Origin: Treponema sp.
GTDB lineage: Bacteria > Spirochaetota > Spirochaetia > Treponematales > Treponemataceae
Assembly: GCA_004554075.1 (NCBI GenBank)
Contig: SFOB01000004.1
Location: 62,001 to 126,000 of the forward strand
Direction: 5' to 3'
DNA length: 64,000 nt
The position numbers and the translations under genes are program-made. The notes below the pieces were generated by a model that saw only the letters and a list, made by a program, of their open reading frames with translations, was not told where the DNA came from and did no database searches. Below, in pieces: positions 1 to 7,980 of the stretch; within the stretch, counting starts at the first letter, position 1; each line of letters starts with the position of its first letter.

Positions 1-945
1 GCCATAGCCTGCACTTTTATATTCTTCTATATTAGAAAGCTTAAGAACTCCTGCAATCTGCTCCGGATTCTTCTTGGCAAAATCATCCGCCGCAATATCA
101 GCCATAAAATCAGTTACAAGCAGGATTTTTTTATCTGCACCATAGCGCTCCTGCAGAAGAGGAATCAAAACTTCATATTCCTGAGAAACGTTGTAAGAAT
201 AATATTCACGCTGGGCCTCAAAGGTCTGGCGGTTAATCATACTCTGAATCACCATAACAAGGCGGCGCAGAATCTTTTTATCTGCAAAGGAGTGAAGCCA
301 GCGCGCATCATCAGCAAAAAAATCAGCTGAAGTAACCAGAACGCCACTCAAAGCCAGCTGTTCAAGATACGGAATGTAGTTTTCAGTGTCGCCGCGCTTA
401 TCCGGAGAAAGAAGCACTATGATGTTCTGCAATTCTTTTGTGTTTTTAGATTCGGGATTTTCTTTATTTTCTATACCTTCCGGCCCAAACTCCCAGAAAG
501 TCATAGTCTTGGAATCAAAAGGCCCTGCCTTCTCAAAACCGCTTCTAAAACTTCCTTTATAATAAGTCTGAGTCTTTGAAATCTTAAGATTACGTTTACT
601 GCTTTCCACAGGCGCAAAATAAATGGTCGCGGCAAGAGCCACTGCAGAAATCAAAATTGTAAAGACAGCCCAAACCTTCATAAGGGCGCTGTAGTGGTCA
701 ACGTAGAGCCTTTCCATATAGCGGAAAATCGCATGAAAGTTAGAAAGCAGAACAAAAAGGGCAATCAAAAGGCCCAGAACCGTAAAGGCATCAATTCCCC
801 AGGCCAGAATCTGAAAAATCGCCACAATAAAGGTGAACGGAGCCAGCACAACCAGCGGATCCCGCCTCACATGATGCACAAAAAACACGCGCAGATTCGT
901 AATAAAAAGAAGTACAAAAACTAAAAGTTCACCGTAAAATTTCAT
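1..945 (-). CDS. Unknown membrane protein (C-terminus cut by window edge)
   Basis: The frame runs off the left edge, leaving the first 315 residues. The N-terminal 120 residues hold about four hydrophobic segments (near 4-20, 32-50, 52-68 and 92-110). They are followed by a soluble part with alternating strands such as NIIVLLSPDKRGD and KKILLVTDFMADI that could be an alpha/beta domain. I do not recognise the family. The ATG has no Shine-Dalgarno but lies 7 nt after a TATAAT box, so it may be leaderless. It is divergent from the SPFH gene. An inner-membrane location is inferred; the function is unknown. The small plus-strand frame at 694-924 is only its shadow. Confidence 0.75.
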   Translation of the reverse strand, partial: MKFYGELLVFVLLFITNLRVFFVHHVRRDPLVVLAPFTFIVAIFQILAWGIDAFTVLGLLIALFVLLSNFHAIFRYMERLYVDHYSALMKVWAVFTILISAVALAATIYFAPVESSKRNLKISKTQTYYKGSFRSGFEKAGPFDSKTMTFWEFGPEGIENKENPESKNTKELQNIIVLLSPDKRGDTENYIPYLEQLALSGVLVTSADFFADDARWLHSFADKKILRRLVMVIQSMINRQTFEAQREYYSYNVSQEYEVLIPLLQERYGADKKILLVTDFMADIAADDFAKKNPEQIAGVLKLSNIEEYKSAGYG

Positions 946-952
946 GCCCTAA

Positions 953-981
953 ATTATAATTGCGGAAGAGATTATTCGCAA
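953..981 (-). promoter_or_regulatory. Promoter of the unknown membrane protein, leaderless geometry
   Basis: On the minus strand TTGCGA (981-976), a 17-bp spacer and TATAAT (958-953) stand 7 nt before the ATG at 945. The expected transcription start coincides with the start codon. Confidence 0.6.
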
Positions 982-984
982 GAC

Positions 985-1012
985 TTGACTACAATTCTTT
1001 TTCTATTTTAAT
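985..1012 (+). promoter_or_regulatory. Promoter of the SPFH gene
   Basis: TTGACT (985-990), a 16-bp spacer and TTTAAT (1007-1012) form a good sigma-70 type promoter about 50 nt before the ATG at 1064. Confidence 0.6.
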
Positions 1013-1063
1013 ATCACAAAAGAAGCCTTGAGGCTGAATAAAAAAGTTTATGGGAGTTGCCTT

Positions 1064-1984
1064 ATGAACAAAAAACAAATCAAAACTATCGTTGTGAGCC
1101 TTGTTGTTTTTCTCCTGGCTCTTATTCTCTGTCTTAATTCCTGCTCAATCATTTCACCAAACGAGCGCGGTGTAAGAGTAACCTTGGGTCAGGTAGAAGG
1201 AGATGTAATTCAGCCTGGAATGAAGATGCATGCACCTTTTATTACCAGAATCAGAAAATTCCGTCTTGAACCAAAAACTTATGAAGTATCCTTCTCTTGT
1301 GGAAGCGATGGTGCTATTACAAAGGATATGCAGACAGTAGGAAGTACTGTTGCCGTTCGTTATGTTTATGACGAGCACCGTATTATGGATATTGTTACCC
1401 GCTATCTTAATGATTCAGTAATTCAGAGTGCTATGCGCGATAACGTAAAGGCTTCTCTTAAGGAAACAGTAGGTCAGTATTCAATTTACGACCTTGTAGA
1501 AAAGCAGAACGAGGTAACCGGCCGTGTTGCAGAAGCAATGCTTACCCGTATGGCCGATTATCCAATTGATATTTCTCAGACAACAATTACAAACTGGGAC
1601 TGGTCAGATGATTTTGACAAGCAGATTAAAGAAACTGCTAACCGCGCTCAGGAAGTAAAAAAGGCTGAGCAGGATCTTAAGCTTGCTGAGCAGAATGCCC
1701 AGAAGCAGGTAAAGGAAGCAGAGGCTAAAAAAGCCGCAATCGAACAGGAAGCCGAAGCTGCCCTTATCAAGGCGCAGAAAGAAGCAGAAGCCAAAAAGGT
1801 AGAAGCTGATGCCCTTGCTTACTACAATGCTAAGGTTGCTCAGAACTATCAGGTAGAAATCAAGCTCAAGGAACTTGAAATTGAACTCGAACGTGCCAAA
1901 AAATGGGATGGCCGCCAGGTTCCGGTTTACGTTCCAATCACCGCAGCTGGCACAATCGTAGACTTACCTGCTGCTAAGCAGTAA
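1064..1984 (+). CDS. SPFH/Band 7 (prohibitin-like) membrane protein
   Basis: This 306-residue protein starts with a short basic stretch and one hydrophobic segment (about residues 8-28), which anchors it in the membrane. A Band 7 domain follows (SPNERGVRVTLGQVEGDV onward), then a long Ala/Glu/Lys coiled coil (about 200-270) typical of prohibitin and flotillin oligomers. Such proteins form ring-like scaffolds that organise membrane proteases or lipid domains; which partners it has here is not visible. I chose ATG 1064 because GGGAG precedes it at about 8 nt. The upstream TTG at 1028 would add 12 residues with no ribosome site. It appears monocistronic, closed by the inverted repeat at 2004-2059. 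Confidence 0.88.
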   Translation: MNKKQIKTIVVSLVVFLLALILCLNSCSIISPNERGVRVTLGQVEGDVIQPGMKMHAPFITRIRKFRLEPKTYEVSFSCGSDGAITKDMQTVGSTVAVRYVYDEHRIMDIVTRYLNDSVIQSAMRDNVKASLKETVGQYSIYDLVEKQNEVTGRVAEAMLTRMADYPIDISQTTITNWDWSDDFDKQIKETANRAQEVKKAEQDLKLAEQNAQKQVKEAEAKKAAIEQEAEAALIKAQKEAEAKKVEADALAYYNAKVAQNYQVEIKLKELEIELERAKKWDGRQVPVYVPITAAGTIVDLPAAKQ

Positions 1985-2003
1985 GACAAGAAATGTTTCC
2001 AAC

Positions 2004-2059
2004 TAAATTACAGGCCTATAAGAATCAGCCTTGTCCAACTCTTATAGGCCTGTAATTTA
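2004..2059. terminator. 20-bp perfect inverted repeat, terminator-like
   Basis: Arms 2004-2023 and 2040-2059 are perfect reverse complements with a 16-nt loop, 20 bp after the SPFH stop codon. Only a short T stretch follows, so it may act as a transcript-end stabiliser or a weak terminator. Confidence 0.6.
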
Positions 2060-2105
2060 AAAATCCTAAAAACACAATTCATTTTTATAAATCCTGGATT
2101 AATGC

Positions 2106-2111
2106 TATAAT
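2106..2111 (+). promoter_or_regulatory. -10 box abutting the 5'-nucleotidase start (leaderless)
   Basis: TATAAT ends 6 nt before the ATG at 2118 and there is no Shine-Dalgarno. The predicted transcript begins at the start codon. The -35 region is T-rich without a clear hexamer. Confidence 0.5.
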
Positions 2112-2117
2112 ACCCGC

Positions 2118-3974
2118 ATGAAAAAGATTTTTAATAGAAAACTTTTATGTATTTTTATGGGACTGATTACAGGTCTTAGCCCTCTGGCTGCAGAAACGAA
2201 AACTGTTGATGTGATGTTCATGCATGACGTGCATTCTTTTCTGGACAGAATTGCGCAGGCAAAGACTTTGATTAATCAGCAGAAGGCAGCAAATCCTGAA
2301 ACTTTAGTTTTAGACGCAGGTGATTTTTCACAGGGCACTCTTTATCAGACTGTGTATGCCAGCAAGGCAGCTGAACTTAGAATTCTTGGACTGATTGGTG
2401 TTGAAGCAACAACTCTTGGAAATCATGAGTTTGACTGTATGGATACCGGGCTTGCAGGAATGCTGGATGCGGCACGTACAAGCGGCGACAAGATTCCAGA
2501 AATGCTCTTGTGCAACATTGACTGGTCAAAAGACAATGATTATACAAAAACTGTTAAACGTGCTTTCGACGACTATGGCGCTAAAGATTATGCTGTATTT
2601 GTAAAAGACGGAGTTCGCATTGCGGTTTTTGGTCTTTTTGGTAAAGACTCATTTTTCTGTGCACCAACATGTCAGCTTACTTTTTTAGACCAGTACGAAC
2701 AGGCAGCAAAAACTGTAAAAGTGATTAAGGAAAAAGAAAATCCGGATATGATTGTTTGTATCAGCCATAGCGGAACAGACAAAGATATCAAAAAAAGCGA
2801 AGACGAAATTCTTGCTAAAAAGGTTCCTGAAATTGACCTTATCATAAGCGGCCATTCGCACACAAATCTTGAAAAGCCTATTCAGCATGGAAATACTTTT
2901 GTAGTCAGCTGCGGTTCATTCAGTCATAATGTCGGCTCACTTTCCATGAAGCAGAAGGCAGACGGCCGCTGGGAAATGGCCCGCTATGATATTCTCCCGG
3001 TTGAGACTGTGGCGCCGGATGCTGAAGTAAGCATAAAGCTCGAAGATTTTAAAAAGGATATCGACGTAGAATACCTGAGTAAGTTTGGATTTGAGACTAA
3101 CCAGGTGCTGGGAAAGGCCTTTACTAATTATACTCACGCAGAAATGGGACATATTATTGCTGATATGTACAGAAAAACTGTTATCAAGTATGAAATCAAC
3201 TGTCCTAATTCACAGCTGATGGGAACTGGAAAACATATTGATTTTGCAGTTGTTCCTACAGGAATTGCCCGTGAAGATTTACTTAAAGGTGACATTACAA
3301 CAAAAGATGTTTTCAATGCCTTTAGTCTTGGAATCGGCCCGGATGAAATTGCAGGTTACCCTCTGGTTAGTGTTTACCTTAGCGGACGAGAATTTAAGAA
3401 CGCCTGTGAAATTGATTACACCATGGGGCAGACACTCGGCTTCCACTTACTGAATCTTTATATTTCGGGAATTACTTATGAATATAACCCTCACAGAATG
3501 ATTCTGGATAAGGTGACTAAAGTTTATCTTATAAAAGATGACGGCACAAAGGAAGAAGTTGAAGACGATAAACTCTACCGCGTTGTTTCTGATATCTACA
3601 CAGGAAGAATGCTTGGCAGCGTTAATGATTTGACCTACGGACTTTTAAGCCTGATTCCAAAAAACTCTGACGGTTCTGTAGTAGAAAATCTTGAAGATAA
3701 TATTATCAGAACTGATATTTTCCCTGGCACAAGCGAGTTCAAAGCCTGGGCTGCAATTGCCCGCGGAGTTCAGATGACAGGTGACATTGGAGATTATGGA
3801 CCGGTAATTGAAGCGGCTTATACAGCAGTTCCAAGCAGAAATCCATTTAAGATTCTGTCACACCCAAGTAAGTTTGCAAAAATTGCTTACTGCATTGTGC
3901 TGGCACTTATTGCGATTATTGTTTTGATTGTGGTGCTTTGTATCAGACGAAAGAATAAAAAGACTCGCGCCTAA
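2118..3974 (+). CDS. Membrane-anchored 5'-nucleotidase family metallophosphatase
   Basis: This 618-residue UshA/5'-nucleotidase family enzyme would release phosphate and nucleosides from nucleotides outside the cytoplasmic membrane. A signal peptide (about 1-25, cleavage near LAAET) leads into the metallophosphatase domain. Its metal ligands are visible in MHDVHS, DAGDFSQG, GNHEFD and the later ISGHSHTN. The C-terminal 5'-nucleotidase substrate domain follows (about 330-560). Unusually for the soluble periplasmic members, it ends with one membrane helix (about 588-610) and a basic tail RRKNKK, which suggests anchoring with the catalytic part in the periplasm. The start is fixed by the -10 box just upstream. 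The exact substrate cannot be read from sequence. Confidence 0.88.
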   Translation: MKKIFNRKLLCIFMGLITGLSPLAAETKTVDVMFMHDVHSFLDRIAQAKTLINQQKAANPETLVLDAGDFSQGTLYQTVYASKAAELRILGLIGVEATTLGNHEFDCMDTGLAGMLDAARTSGDKIPEMLLCNIDWSKDNDYTKTVKRAFDDYGAKDYAVFVKDGVRIAVFGLFGKDSFFCAPTCQLTFLDQYEQAAKTVKVIKEKENPDMIVCISHSGTDKDIKKSEDEILAKKVPEIDLIISGHSHTNLEKPIQHGNTFVVSCGSFSHNVGSLSMKQKADGRWEMARYDILPVETVAPDAEVSIKLEDFKKDIDVEYLSKFGFETNQVLGKAFTNYTHAEMGHIIADMYRKTVIKYEINCPNSQLMGTGKHIDFAVVPTGIAREDLLKGDITTKDVFNAFSLGIGPDEIAGYPLVSVYLSGREFKNACEIDYTMGQTLGFHLLNLYISGITYEYNPHRMILDKVTKVYLIKDDGTKEEVEDDKLYRVVSDIYTGRMLGSVNDLTYGLLSLIPKNSDGSVVENLEDNIIRTDIFPGTSEFKAWAAIARGVQMTGDIGDYGPVIEAAYTAVPSRNPFKILSHPSKFAKIAYCIVLALIAIIVLIVVLCIRRKNKKTRA

Positions 3975-4066
3975 AGGGGGCGTTGCGGGGGATTTGCCCC
4001 CGCTGGGTGGGGTAGCCGAAAACGCCGAAGGTGGTTGAGGCGTAGGGCGGGGCTCCGCCCTACTGT
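3975..4066. repeat. GC-rich structured intergenic repeat
   Basis: This stretch stands out by G/C richness between AT-rich flanks. It holds one hairpin with 7-bp arms (3985-3991 / 3997-4003) and one with 9-bp arms (4042-4050 / 4055-4063). The compact double-hairpin form resembles REP-type elements. It may also end the nucleotidase transcript. Confidence 0.6.
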
Positions 4067-4081
4067 AAGCATTTTTCCTAC

Positions 4082-4110
4082 TTCAAATTTCCCAAAAATC
4101 CTACTATAAT
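4082..4110 (+). promoter_or_regulatory. dnaX operon promoter, leaderless geometry
   Basis: TTCAAA (4082-4087), a 17-bp spacer and TATAAT (4105-4110) lie 7 nt before the dnaX ATG. There is no Shine-Dalgarno. Confidence 0.65.
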
Positions 4111-4117
4111 AAATCTT

Positions 4118-6277
4118 ATGTCATACGAAGTAACAGCGACGAGACGTCGTCCGCAGCAGTTCGGGGATCTGGTTGGTCAGGAATTTGTTGCTGAGACTCT
4201 CAAAAATTCTATAAAGTCGGGGAAAATTGCCCACGCTTACCTTTTTTCGGGACCGCGTGGTTGTGGTAAGACTTCTACGGCCCGTATTCTGGCTAAGGCG
4301 CTCAACTGTCAGAACGGACCTACAGATCAGCCTTGCGGAACCTGTTCTACCTGTCAGGAAATTACTAAGGGAACTTCTCTTGATGTAATTGAAATCGATG
4401 GTGCGTCTAACACCAGTGTTGAGAATATCCGCCAGATTAAGGACGAGGTTCTTTTTCCGCCGAGCAATTCTAAGTATAAAATCTATATCATAGACGAAGT
4501 CCACATGCTTTCGACTTCGGCTTTTAATGCCCTGCTCAAGACAATTGAGGAGCCGCCTCCATATGTAATCTTTATTTTTGCTACTACTGAGCTTCAGAAG
4601 GTTCCGGCAACCATTAAGTCTCGCTGCCAGCAGTTTAACTTCCGCCTTGTTGCAGTTGATAAGGTAAAGCAGTGCCTTGCAGAGGCTGCCGCAGAGCTTG
4701 GTATTCAGGCTGATGATGAAGCTCTCTTCTGGATTGCCCGTGAGTCTACCGGTTCTATGCGCGATGCCTACACCCTTTTTGACCAGGTTGTAGCCTTCAG
4801 CGACGGTCACATGACTTACGAAAAAATCCGAGATAAGCTTGGTCTTGTCGGCATTGACCGCCTGAACTCTGTTTTTGAAGCCTGCGCTCAGAACCGCACA
4901 GCAGATGTAATCGGACTTCTGGATGAATTCCTGCAGGCCGGAGTTTCAATTGAACAGCTGATTTCTAACTCTGCAGATTATCTTCGCAGTCTCCTTTTGA
5001 TAAAGAATGGCGTTAAAAAAGAATCTCTTCTCGGCAACTCCGCAGAACGCTACAGCAATGTAGTTCTCGGCGCCTGGAATACAATTCAGATTGAAAGAGC
5101 CCTTTCGCTCTTTTTGCAGCTTTACCGAGATATCCGCTATTCACTTTCTCCTCGCTACGAGCTTGAGCTTGCCTTCAGCCGCCTTTGCTGGCTTGGAAGC
5201 TATGTTTCTAACGCAGAAGTTAAAAAGGCAATTGATGCGGCTCAGGGCCTTTTGATGGGAAATGGTGGAGTAAGTGCTCCGATGCCGGCGCCAGCAGCTT
5301 CTGCACAGCCAGTACAGGCTAGTCAGCCGGCAGCCCTGTCTGTTCAGACTCAGGCTCCTGTAACTCCACAGCCGCAGCAGATTCAGCAGACACAGCCTTC
5401 TCAGCAGGTTCAGCCAACTCAGACAAGCACTGCCGGTATGAATCCTATTCCAGCTGGTATGCCTCGTCTTTCCATGCTTGATGAGCTGATTGCAAAAGAG
5501 CAGGCTGGTATTTCTGATGAAGATACCGGCGACCCGGGAAGTCCTGATGGCGCGGGTGGCCAGGGGGAGAACGCAAACCCTTTTCTTAATGGCGGTCCAC
5601 TGCCGCCTGAACAATCAGTGGCTGCTGCGGCAGAACTTGACAAACGTCTTATCCTCGATATTCCTCAGAATGAAGTTACCGATGACGGTCAGGTTATGCC
5701 TGTGGTAGATGTACCTCTTTCGGATACCGGATATACAGTAAATCCGGATGCAGAAGAAGGAGAAGAAGGCTGGTCCAATATGGATGAGCCTCCTGATGAT
5801 GATTATTACCCGGATGAGGGTGATTATAGTGCCCAGGCAGAACAGTCTTATGAAGAAGCTTCTCTTTCTTCAGATGCCGGAGGGTCTGCCCAAAGTGCTC
5901 CTGTTCAACTTCAGGATACTTTGACAACTGCCAGCGGACAGACAATTTCTATAGCCCAGCTTCGTGGCCAGGTAACAGCAAATCTTTCTGTAACAGACGG
6001 ATTTGCCGCTTCTAATCTTGAGAAAACCGGCTTATGGCTTGTAGGGGAAGACAGTATAAATACTACTGTAGAGTCTCCTTATGACCTTAGCCTTATAGAA
6101 AAGAAAAAGGATGTGATTGCCGCAGAGCTTTCAAATGCCTGTGGCCGTCCTATGAAGTTTAATGTATCGCTTAAAACAAATGAAACTCAGAAAACTGCAG
6201 CCCCGGTACAGGTGCCGCTCCAGGTAAACATTCTGGTAAACGCATTTAAGGGAACAATTGTTGCAGGGAGGATGTAA
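4118..6277 (+). CDS. dnaX: DNA polymerase III subunit gamma/tau
   Basis: This 719-residue clamp-loader ATPase loads the sliding clamp and links the polymerase cores. The N-terminal 370 residues are the AAA+ motor: Walker A GPRGCGKTS (45-53), zinc cysteines C64, C73, C76 and C79, Walker B IIDEVHMLS, and sensor/arginine-finger SRCQQF. Residues about 390-450 are Pro/Gln/Ala-rich and about 520-580 are acidic, forming a linker to a C-terminal tau-like domain. It is the first gene of the dnaX-ybaB-recR operon (gap of 3 nt to ybaB). I see no in-frame A-AAA-AAG slippery site of the E. coli type, so a short gamma form by frameshift is not supported. Confidence 0.97.
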   Translation: MSYEVTATRRRPQQFGDLVGQEFVAETLKNSIKSGKIAHAYLFSGPRGCGKTSTARILAKALNCQNGPTDQPCGTCSTCQEITKGTSLDVIEIDGASNTSVENIRQIKDEVLFPPSNSKYKIYIIDEVHMLSTSAFNALLKTIEEPPPYVIFIFATTELQKVPATIKSRCQQFNFRLVAVDKVKQCLAEAAAELGIQADDEALFWIARESTGSMRDAYTLFDQVVAFSDGHMTYEKIRDKLGLVGIDRLNSVFEACAQNRTADVIGLLDEFLQAGVSIEQLISNSADYLRSLLLIKNGVKKESLLGNSAERYSNVVLGAWNTIQIERALSLFLQLYRDIRYSLSPRYELELAFSRLCWLGSYVSNAEVKKAIDAAQGLLMGNGGVSAPMPAPAASAQPVQASQPAALSVQTQAPVTPQPQQIQQTQPSQQVQPTQTSTAGMNPIPAGMPRLSMLDELIAKEQAGISDEDTGDPGSPDGAGGQGENANPFLNGGPLPPEQSVAAAAELDKRLILDIPQNEVTDDGQVMPVVDVPLSDTGYTVNPDAEEGEEGWSNMDEPPDDDYYPDEGDYSAQAEQSYEEASLSSDAGGSAQSAPVQLQDTLTTASGQTISIAQLRGQVTANLSVTDGFAASNLEKTGLWLVGEDSINTTVESPYDLSLIEKKKDVIAAELSNACGRPMKFNVSLKTNETQKTAAPVQVPLQVNILVNAFKGTIVAGRM

Positions 6278-6280
6278 AAA

Positions 6281-6592
6281 ATGAATCCGTTTGAATTACT
6301 TAAAAACACACAGGCAATTAAAGAACAGTCGGAAAAACTCCAGCAGGAGCTGGCTGATATCCGTGCGGAAGGCTCTTCTGGCGGCCGCATGGTAACCGTA
6401 ACTCTTAACGGCAAGTTTGAGATGATGGGGATAAAGCTGGATCCGATTTGTGTTGATAACCGCGATGTTCAGATGCTGGAAGACCTGATTGTTTCGGCTC
6501 ATAAAAATGCCGTAGACAATGTTCAGGAACAGATTAAGGCAAAATCAAGTTCTCTGCTTGGCGGGCTTGATCTTGGACAGTTTGGACTTTAA
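6281..6592 (+). CDS. ybaB: YbaB/EbfC nucleoid-associated protein
   Basis: This 103-residue protein matches the YbaB/EbfC family: an N-terminal helix with many charged residues, then the strand motif GRMVTVTLNGKFEMMGIKLD and a C-terminal helix. These proteins form small dimers that bind DNA and influence nucleoid structure and gene expression. It sits between dnaX and recR with 3-nt gaps on both sides, the usual arrangement for the family and the best evidence for the name. Confidence 0.93.
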   Translation: MNPFELLKNTQAIKEQSEKLQQELADIRAEGSSGGRMVTVTLNGKFEMMGIKLDPICVDNRDVQMLEDLIVSAHKNAVDNVQEQIKAKSSSLLGGLDLGQFGL

Positions 6593-6595
6593 TTC

Positions 6596-7207
6596 ATGAA
6601 TGCATTTGACGAATTAGCAAATAATTTTTCTCGTCTCCCGGGAATCGGAAAAAAGTCTGCAATCCGTATGGTAAACTGGCTCCTCAAACAGGATGCCACT
6701 TATGTTCAGAAGTTTGCTCAGAATCTTGGCAGCCTTCAGGAACGCATAAAGCCATGCTCGGTTTGCGGTACCTGGACAGAATCTGACCCTTGTCCAATCT
6801 GTTCAAATCCATTAAGAGACGCTTCTCAAATCTGTGTGGTAGAGCAGCCTCAGGATGTTTCGACTATAGAAGCATACGGCGAATATAAGGGACTGTATCA
6901 TGTTCTTGGCGGCCTCTTAAGACCTCTCGAAGGAATAGGACCTGCCCAGCTTGCAATTCAGCCTCTGCTTGCCAGAATCAGGGAAGGGGGCTCTGGTACA
7001 GCCGTTTCAGAAATCATCATAGCTACAAATCCAACGGTAGAAGGGGACACAACAGCCCTCTATCTTAATAAGATGATTTCGGAGCTTAATCTGCCAAATC
7101 CACCAAAGGTTACCCGCCTTGCCACCGGCATTCCCGTGGGCGGCGACCTGGAATACATCGACAAAAGAACACTTTCGCTCAGCTTCCGCGGCCGCAGCGA
7201 GTTCTAA
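6596..7207 (+). CDS. recR: Recombination mediator RecR
   Basis: This 203-residue RecR works with RecO to load RecA at gaps. The N-terminal helix-hairpin-helix (RLPGIGKKSAIRM) is followed by a four-cysteine zinc finger (CSVCG ... CPIC, about residues 57-73). Then comes the Toprim domain (ICVVEQPQDVSTIEA ... ATNPTVEGDTTALYL) and a C-terminal Walker-B-like tail ending in RRTLSLSF-type sequence. Length is normal. It is the last gene of the dnaX operon. Confidence 0.96.
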   Translation: MNAFDELANNFSRLPGIGKKSAIRMVNWLLKQDATYVQKFAQNLGSLQERIKPCSVCGTWTESDPCPICSNPLRDASQICVVEQPQDVSTIEAYGEYKGLYHVLGGLLRPLEGIGPAQLAIQPLLARIREGGSGTAVSEIIIATNPTVEGDTTALYLNKMISELNLPNPPKVTRLATGIPVGGDLEYIDKRTLSLSFRGRSEF

Positions 7208-7225
7208 TTTTAGGGAAAATTTAAG

Positions 7226-7253
7226 TAGACAAATGAGTTTTTTGTGTTATAAT
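7226..7253 (+). promoter_or_regulatory. Promoter of the STAS gene
   Basis: TAGACA (7226-7231), a 16-bp spacer and TATAAT (7248-7253). AAGGAG (7261-7266) gives a normal ribosome site before ATG 7275. Confidence 0.6.
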
Positions 7254-7274
7254 TGAGCATAAGGAGTAGTATAA

Positions 7275-7829
7275 ATGGAATCAAATAATTCTATAGTTTC
7301 AGGCTTTGACAGTGATAAGGACGATTCGCTTAAAATCACTTTGCATAAGATTCCAGGAGTCCAGAACGGTTGTATGGTTGTCCTGGATGGATATATTGAT
7401 ACATATAATTCATCATTCTTTCAGAAACAGCTTACTAAAGTAATTGGTGCAGGTTATTTTAACCTTCTTTTCAATTGCGGTGGTTTGTCATATGTATCTT
7501 CTACAGGCCTCGGCTCATTTACAATCCTTCTTAAGATGGTAAAGGTAAAGGGCGGAGATATTATTCTGTCAGAAGTACAGGAAAAGGTTGCTGAAGTATT
7601 CCAGATTCTTGGATTCTCTCAGTTCTTTAATCTGAAGGATACAACTGATGAAGCATTGGAGTATTTGCGCCACGATGAAGGTTCAACTCCAGGTCCTATC
7701 TTCCCTAAGATGCTTACTTGCCCTTCATGCGGAAAGAATATTCAGGCTGCACATGCAGGCCGCTTCCGCTGTACTAACTGTAAGGCAATTATTACAATCA
7801 GCGAGGCTGGAGCTATTACTCTCGGCTAA
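7275..7829 (+). CDS. STAS-domain protein with C-terminal zinc ribbon
   Basis: Residues about 15-130 form a STAS domain like those of anti-sigma factor antagonists. The YVSSTGLGSF segment holds the serine that is phosphorylated in SpoIIAA-type proteins. A flexible linker leads to a zinc ribbon (CPSCGKNI ... CTNCKAII, about 150-173), an uncommon add-on that suggests binding to another protein or nucleic acid. The likely role is a partner-switch regulator, but no kinase or sigma factor is next to it. It has its own promoter and ribosome site and converges on flaB. Confidence 0.85.
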   Translation: MESNNSIVSGFDSDKDDSLKITLHKIPGVQNGCMVVLDGYIDTYNSSFFQKQLTKVIGAGYFNLLFNCGGLSYVSSTGLGSFTILLKMVKVKGGDIILSEVQEKVAEVFQILGFSQFFNLKDTTDEALEYLRHDEGSTPGPIFPKMLTCPSCGKNIQAAHAGRFRCTNCKAIITISEAGAITLG

Positions 7830-7833
7830 TATA

Positions 7834-7893
7834 GATTATCGGGTCAAGCCCGATAATGACAAAAGTGTCATTCCCCGACTTGATCGGGGAATC
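7834..7893. repeat. Inverted pair of dispersed palindromic repeat units
   Basis: Two hairpins stand back to back: 7836-7843/7849-7856 (loop tcaag) and 7871-7878/7884-7891 (loop cttga). Each carries an ATGACA-type end, so the pair is itself an inverted repeat. Related units occur at 20694-20722, 32236-32297 and 58690-58716. Confidence 0.7.
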
Positions 7894-7900
7894 TTTTTTT
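7871..7900 (+). terminator. Intrinsic terminator of the STAS gene
   Basis: An 8-bp stem (TTCCCCGA/TCGGGGAA) with a 5-nt loop is followed by a T-rich run. It is formed by the repeat unit itself. Confidence 0.7.
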
Positions 7901-7916
7901 AACCTTGTTTTAAAAC

Positions 7917-7955
7917 AAAAAAAAACGATGCAGCAAAAGTGCATCGGTTTTTTTT
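7917..7955. terminator. Bidirectional terminator between STAS gene and flaB
   Basis: CGATGCA (7926-7932) pairs with TGCATCG (7940-7946). An A-run lies on the left and a T-run on the right, so both strands read stem plus U-tract. It mainly serves flaB, which ends at 7981. Confidence 0.85.
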
Positions 7956-7980
7956 GCCCGGACTAGCCGGACAAGTTATT

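Noticed and set aside
4121..4810. 229-codon minus-strand frame
   Set aside because: It is antisense to the conserved AAA+ part of dnaX.
5012..5230. dnaX frameshift site for a gamma form
   Set aside because: The A-runs here are not in the A-AAA-AAG register needed for tandem slippage, and no supporting stem-loop stands out.
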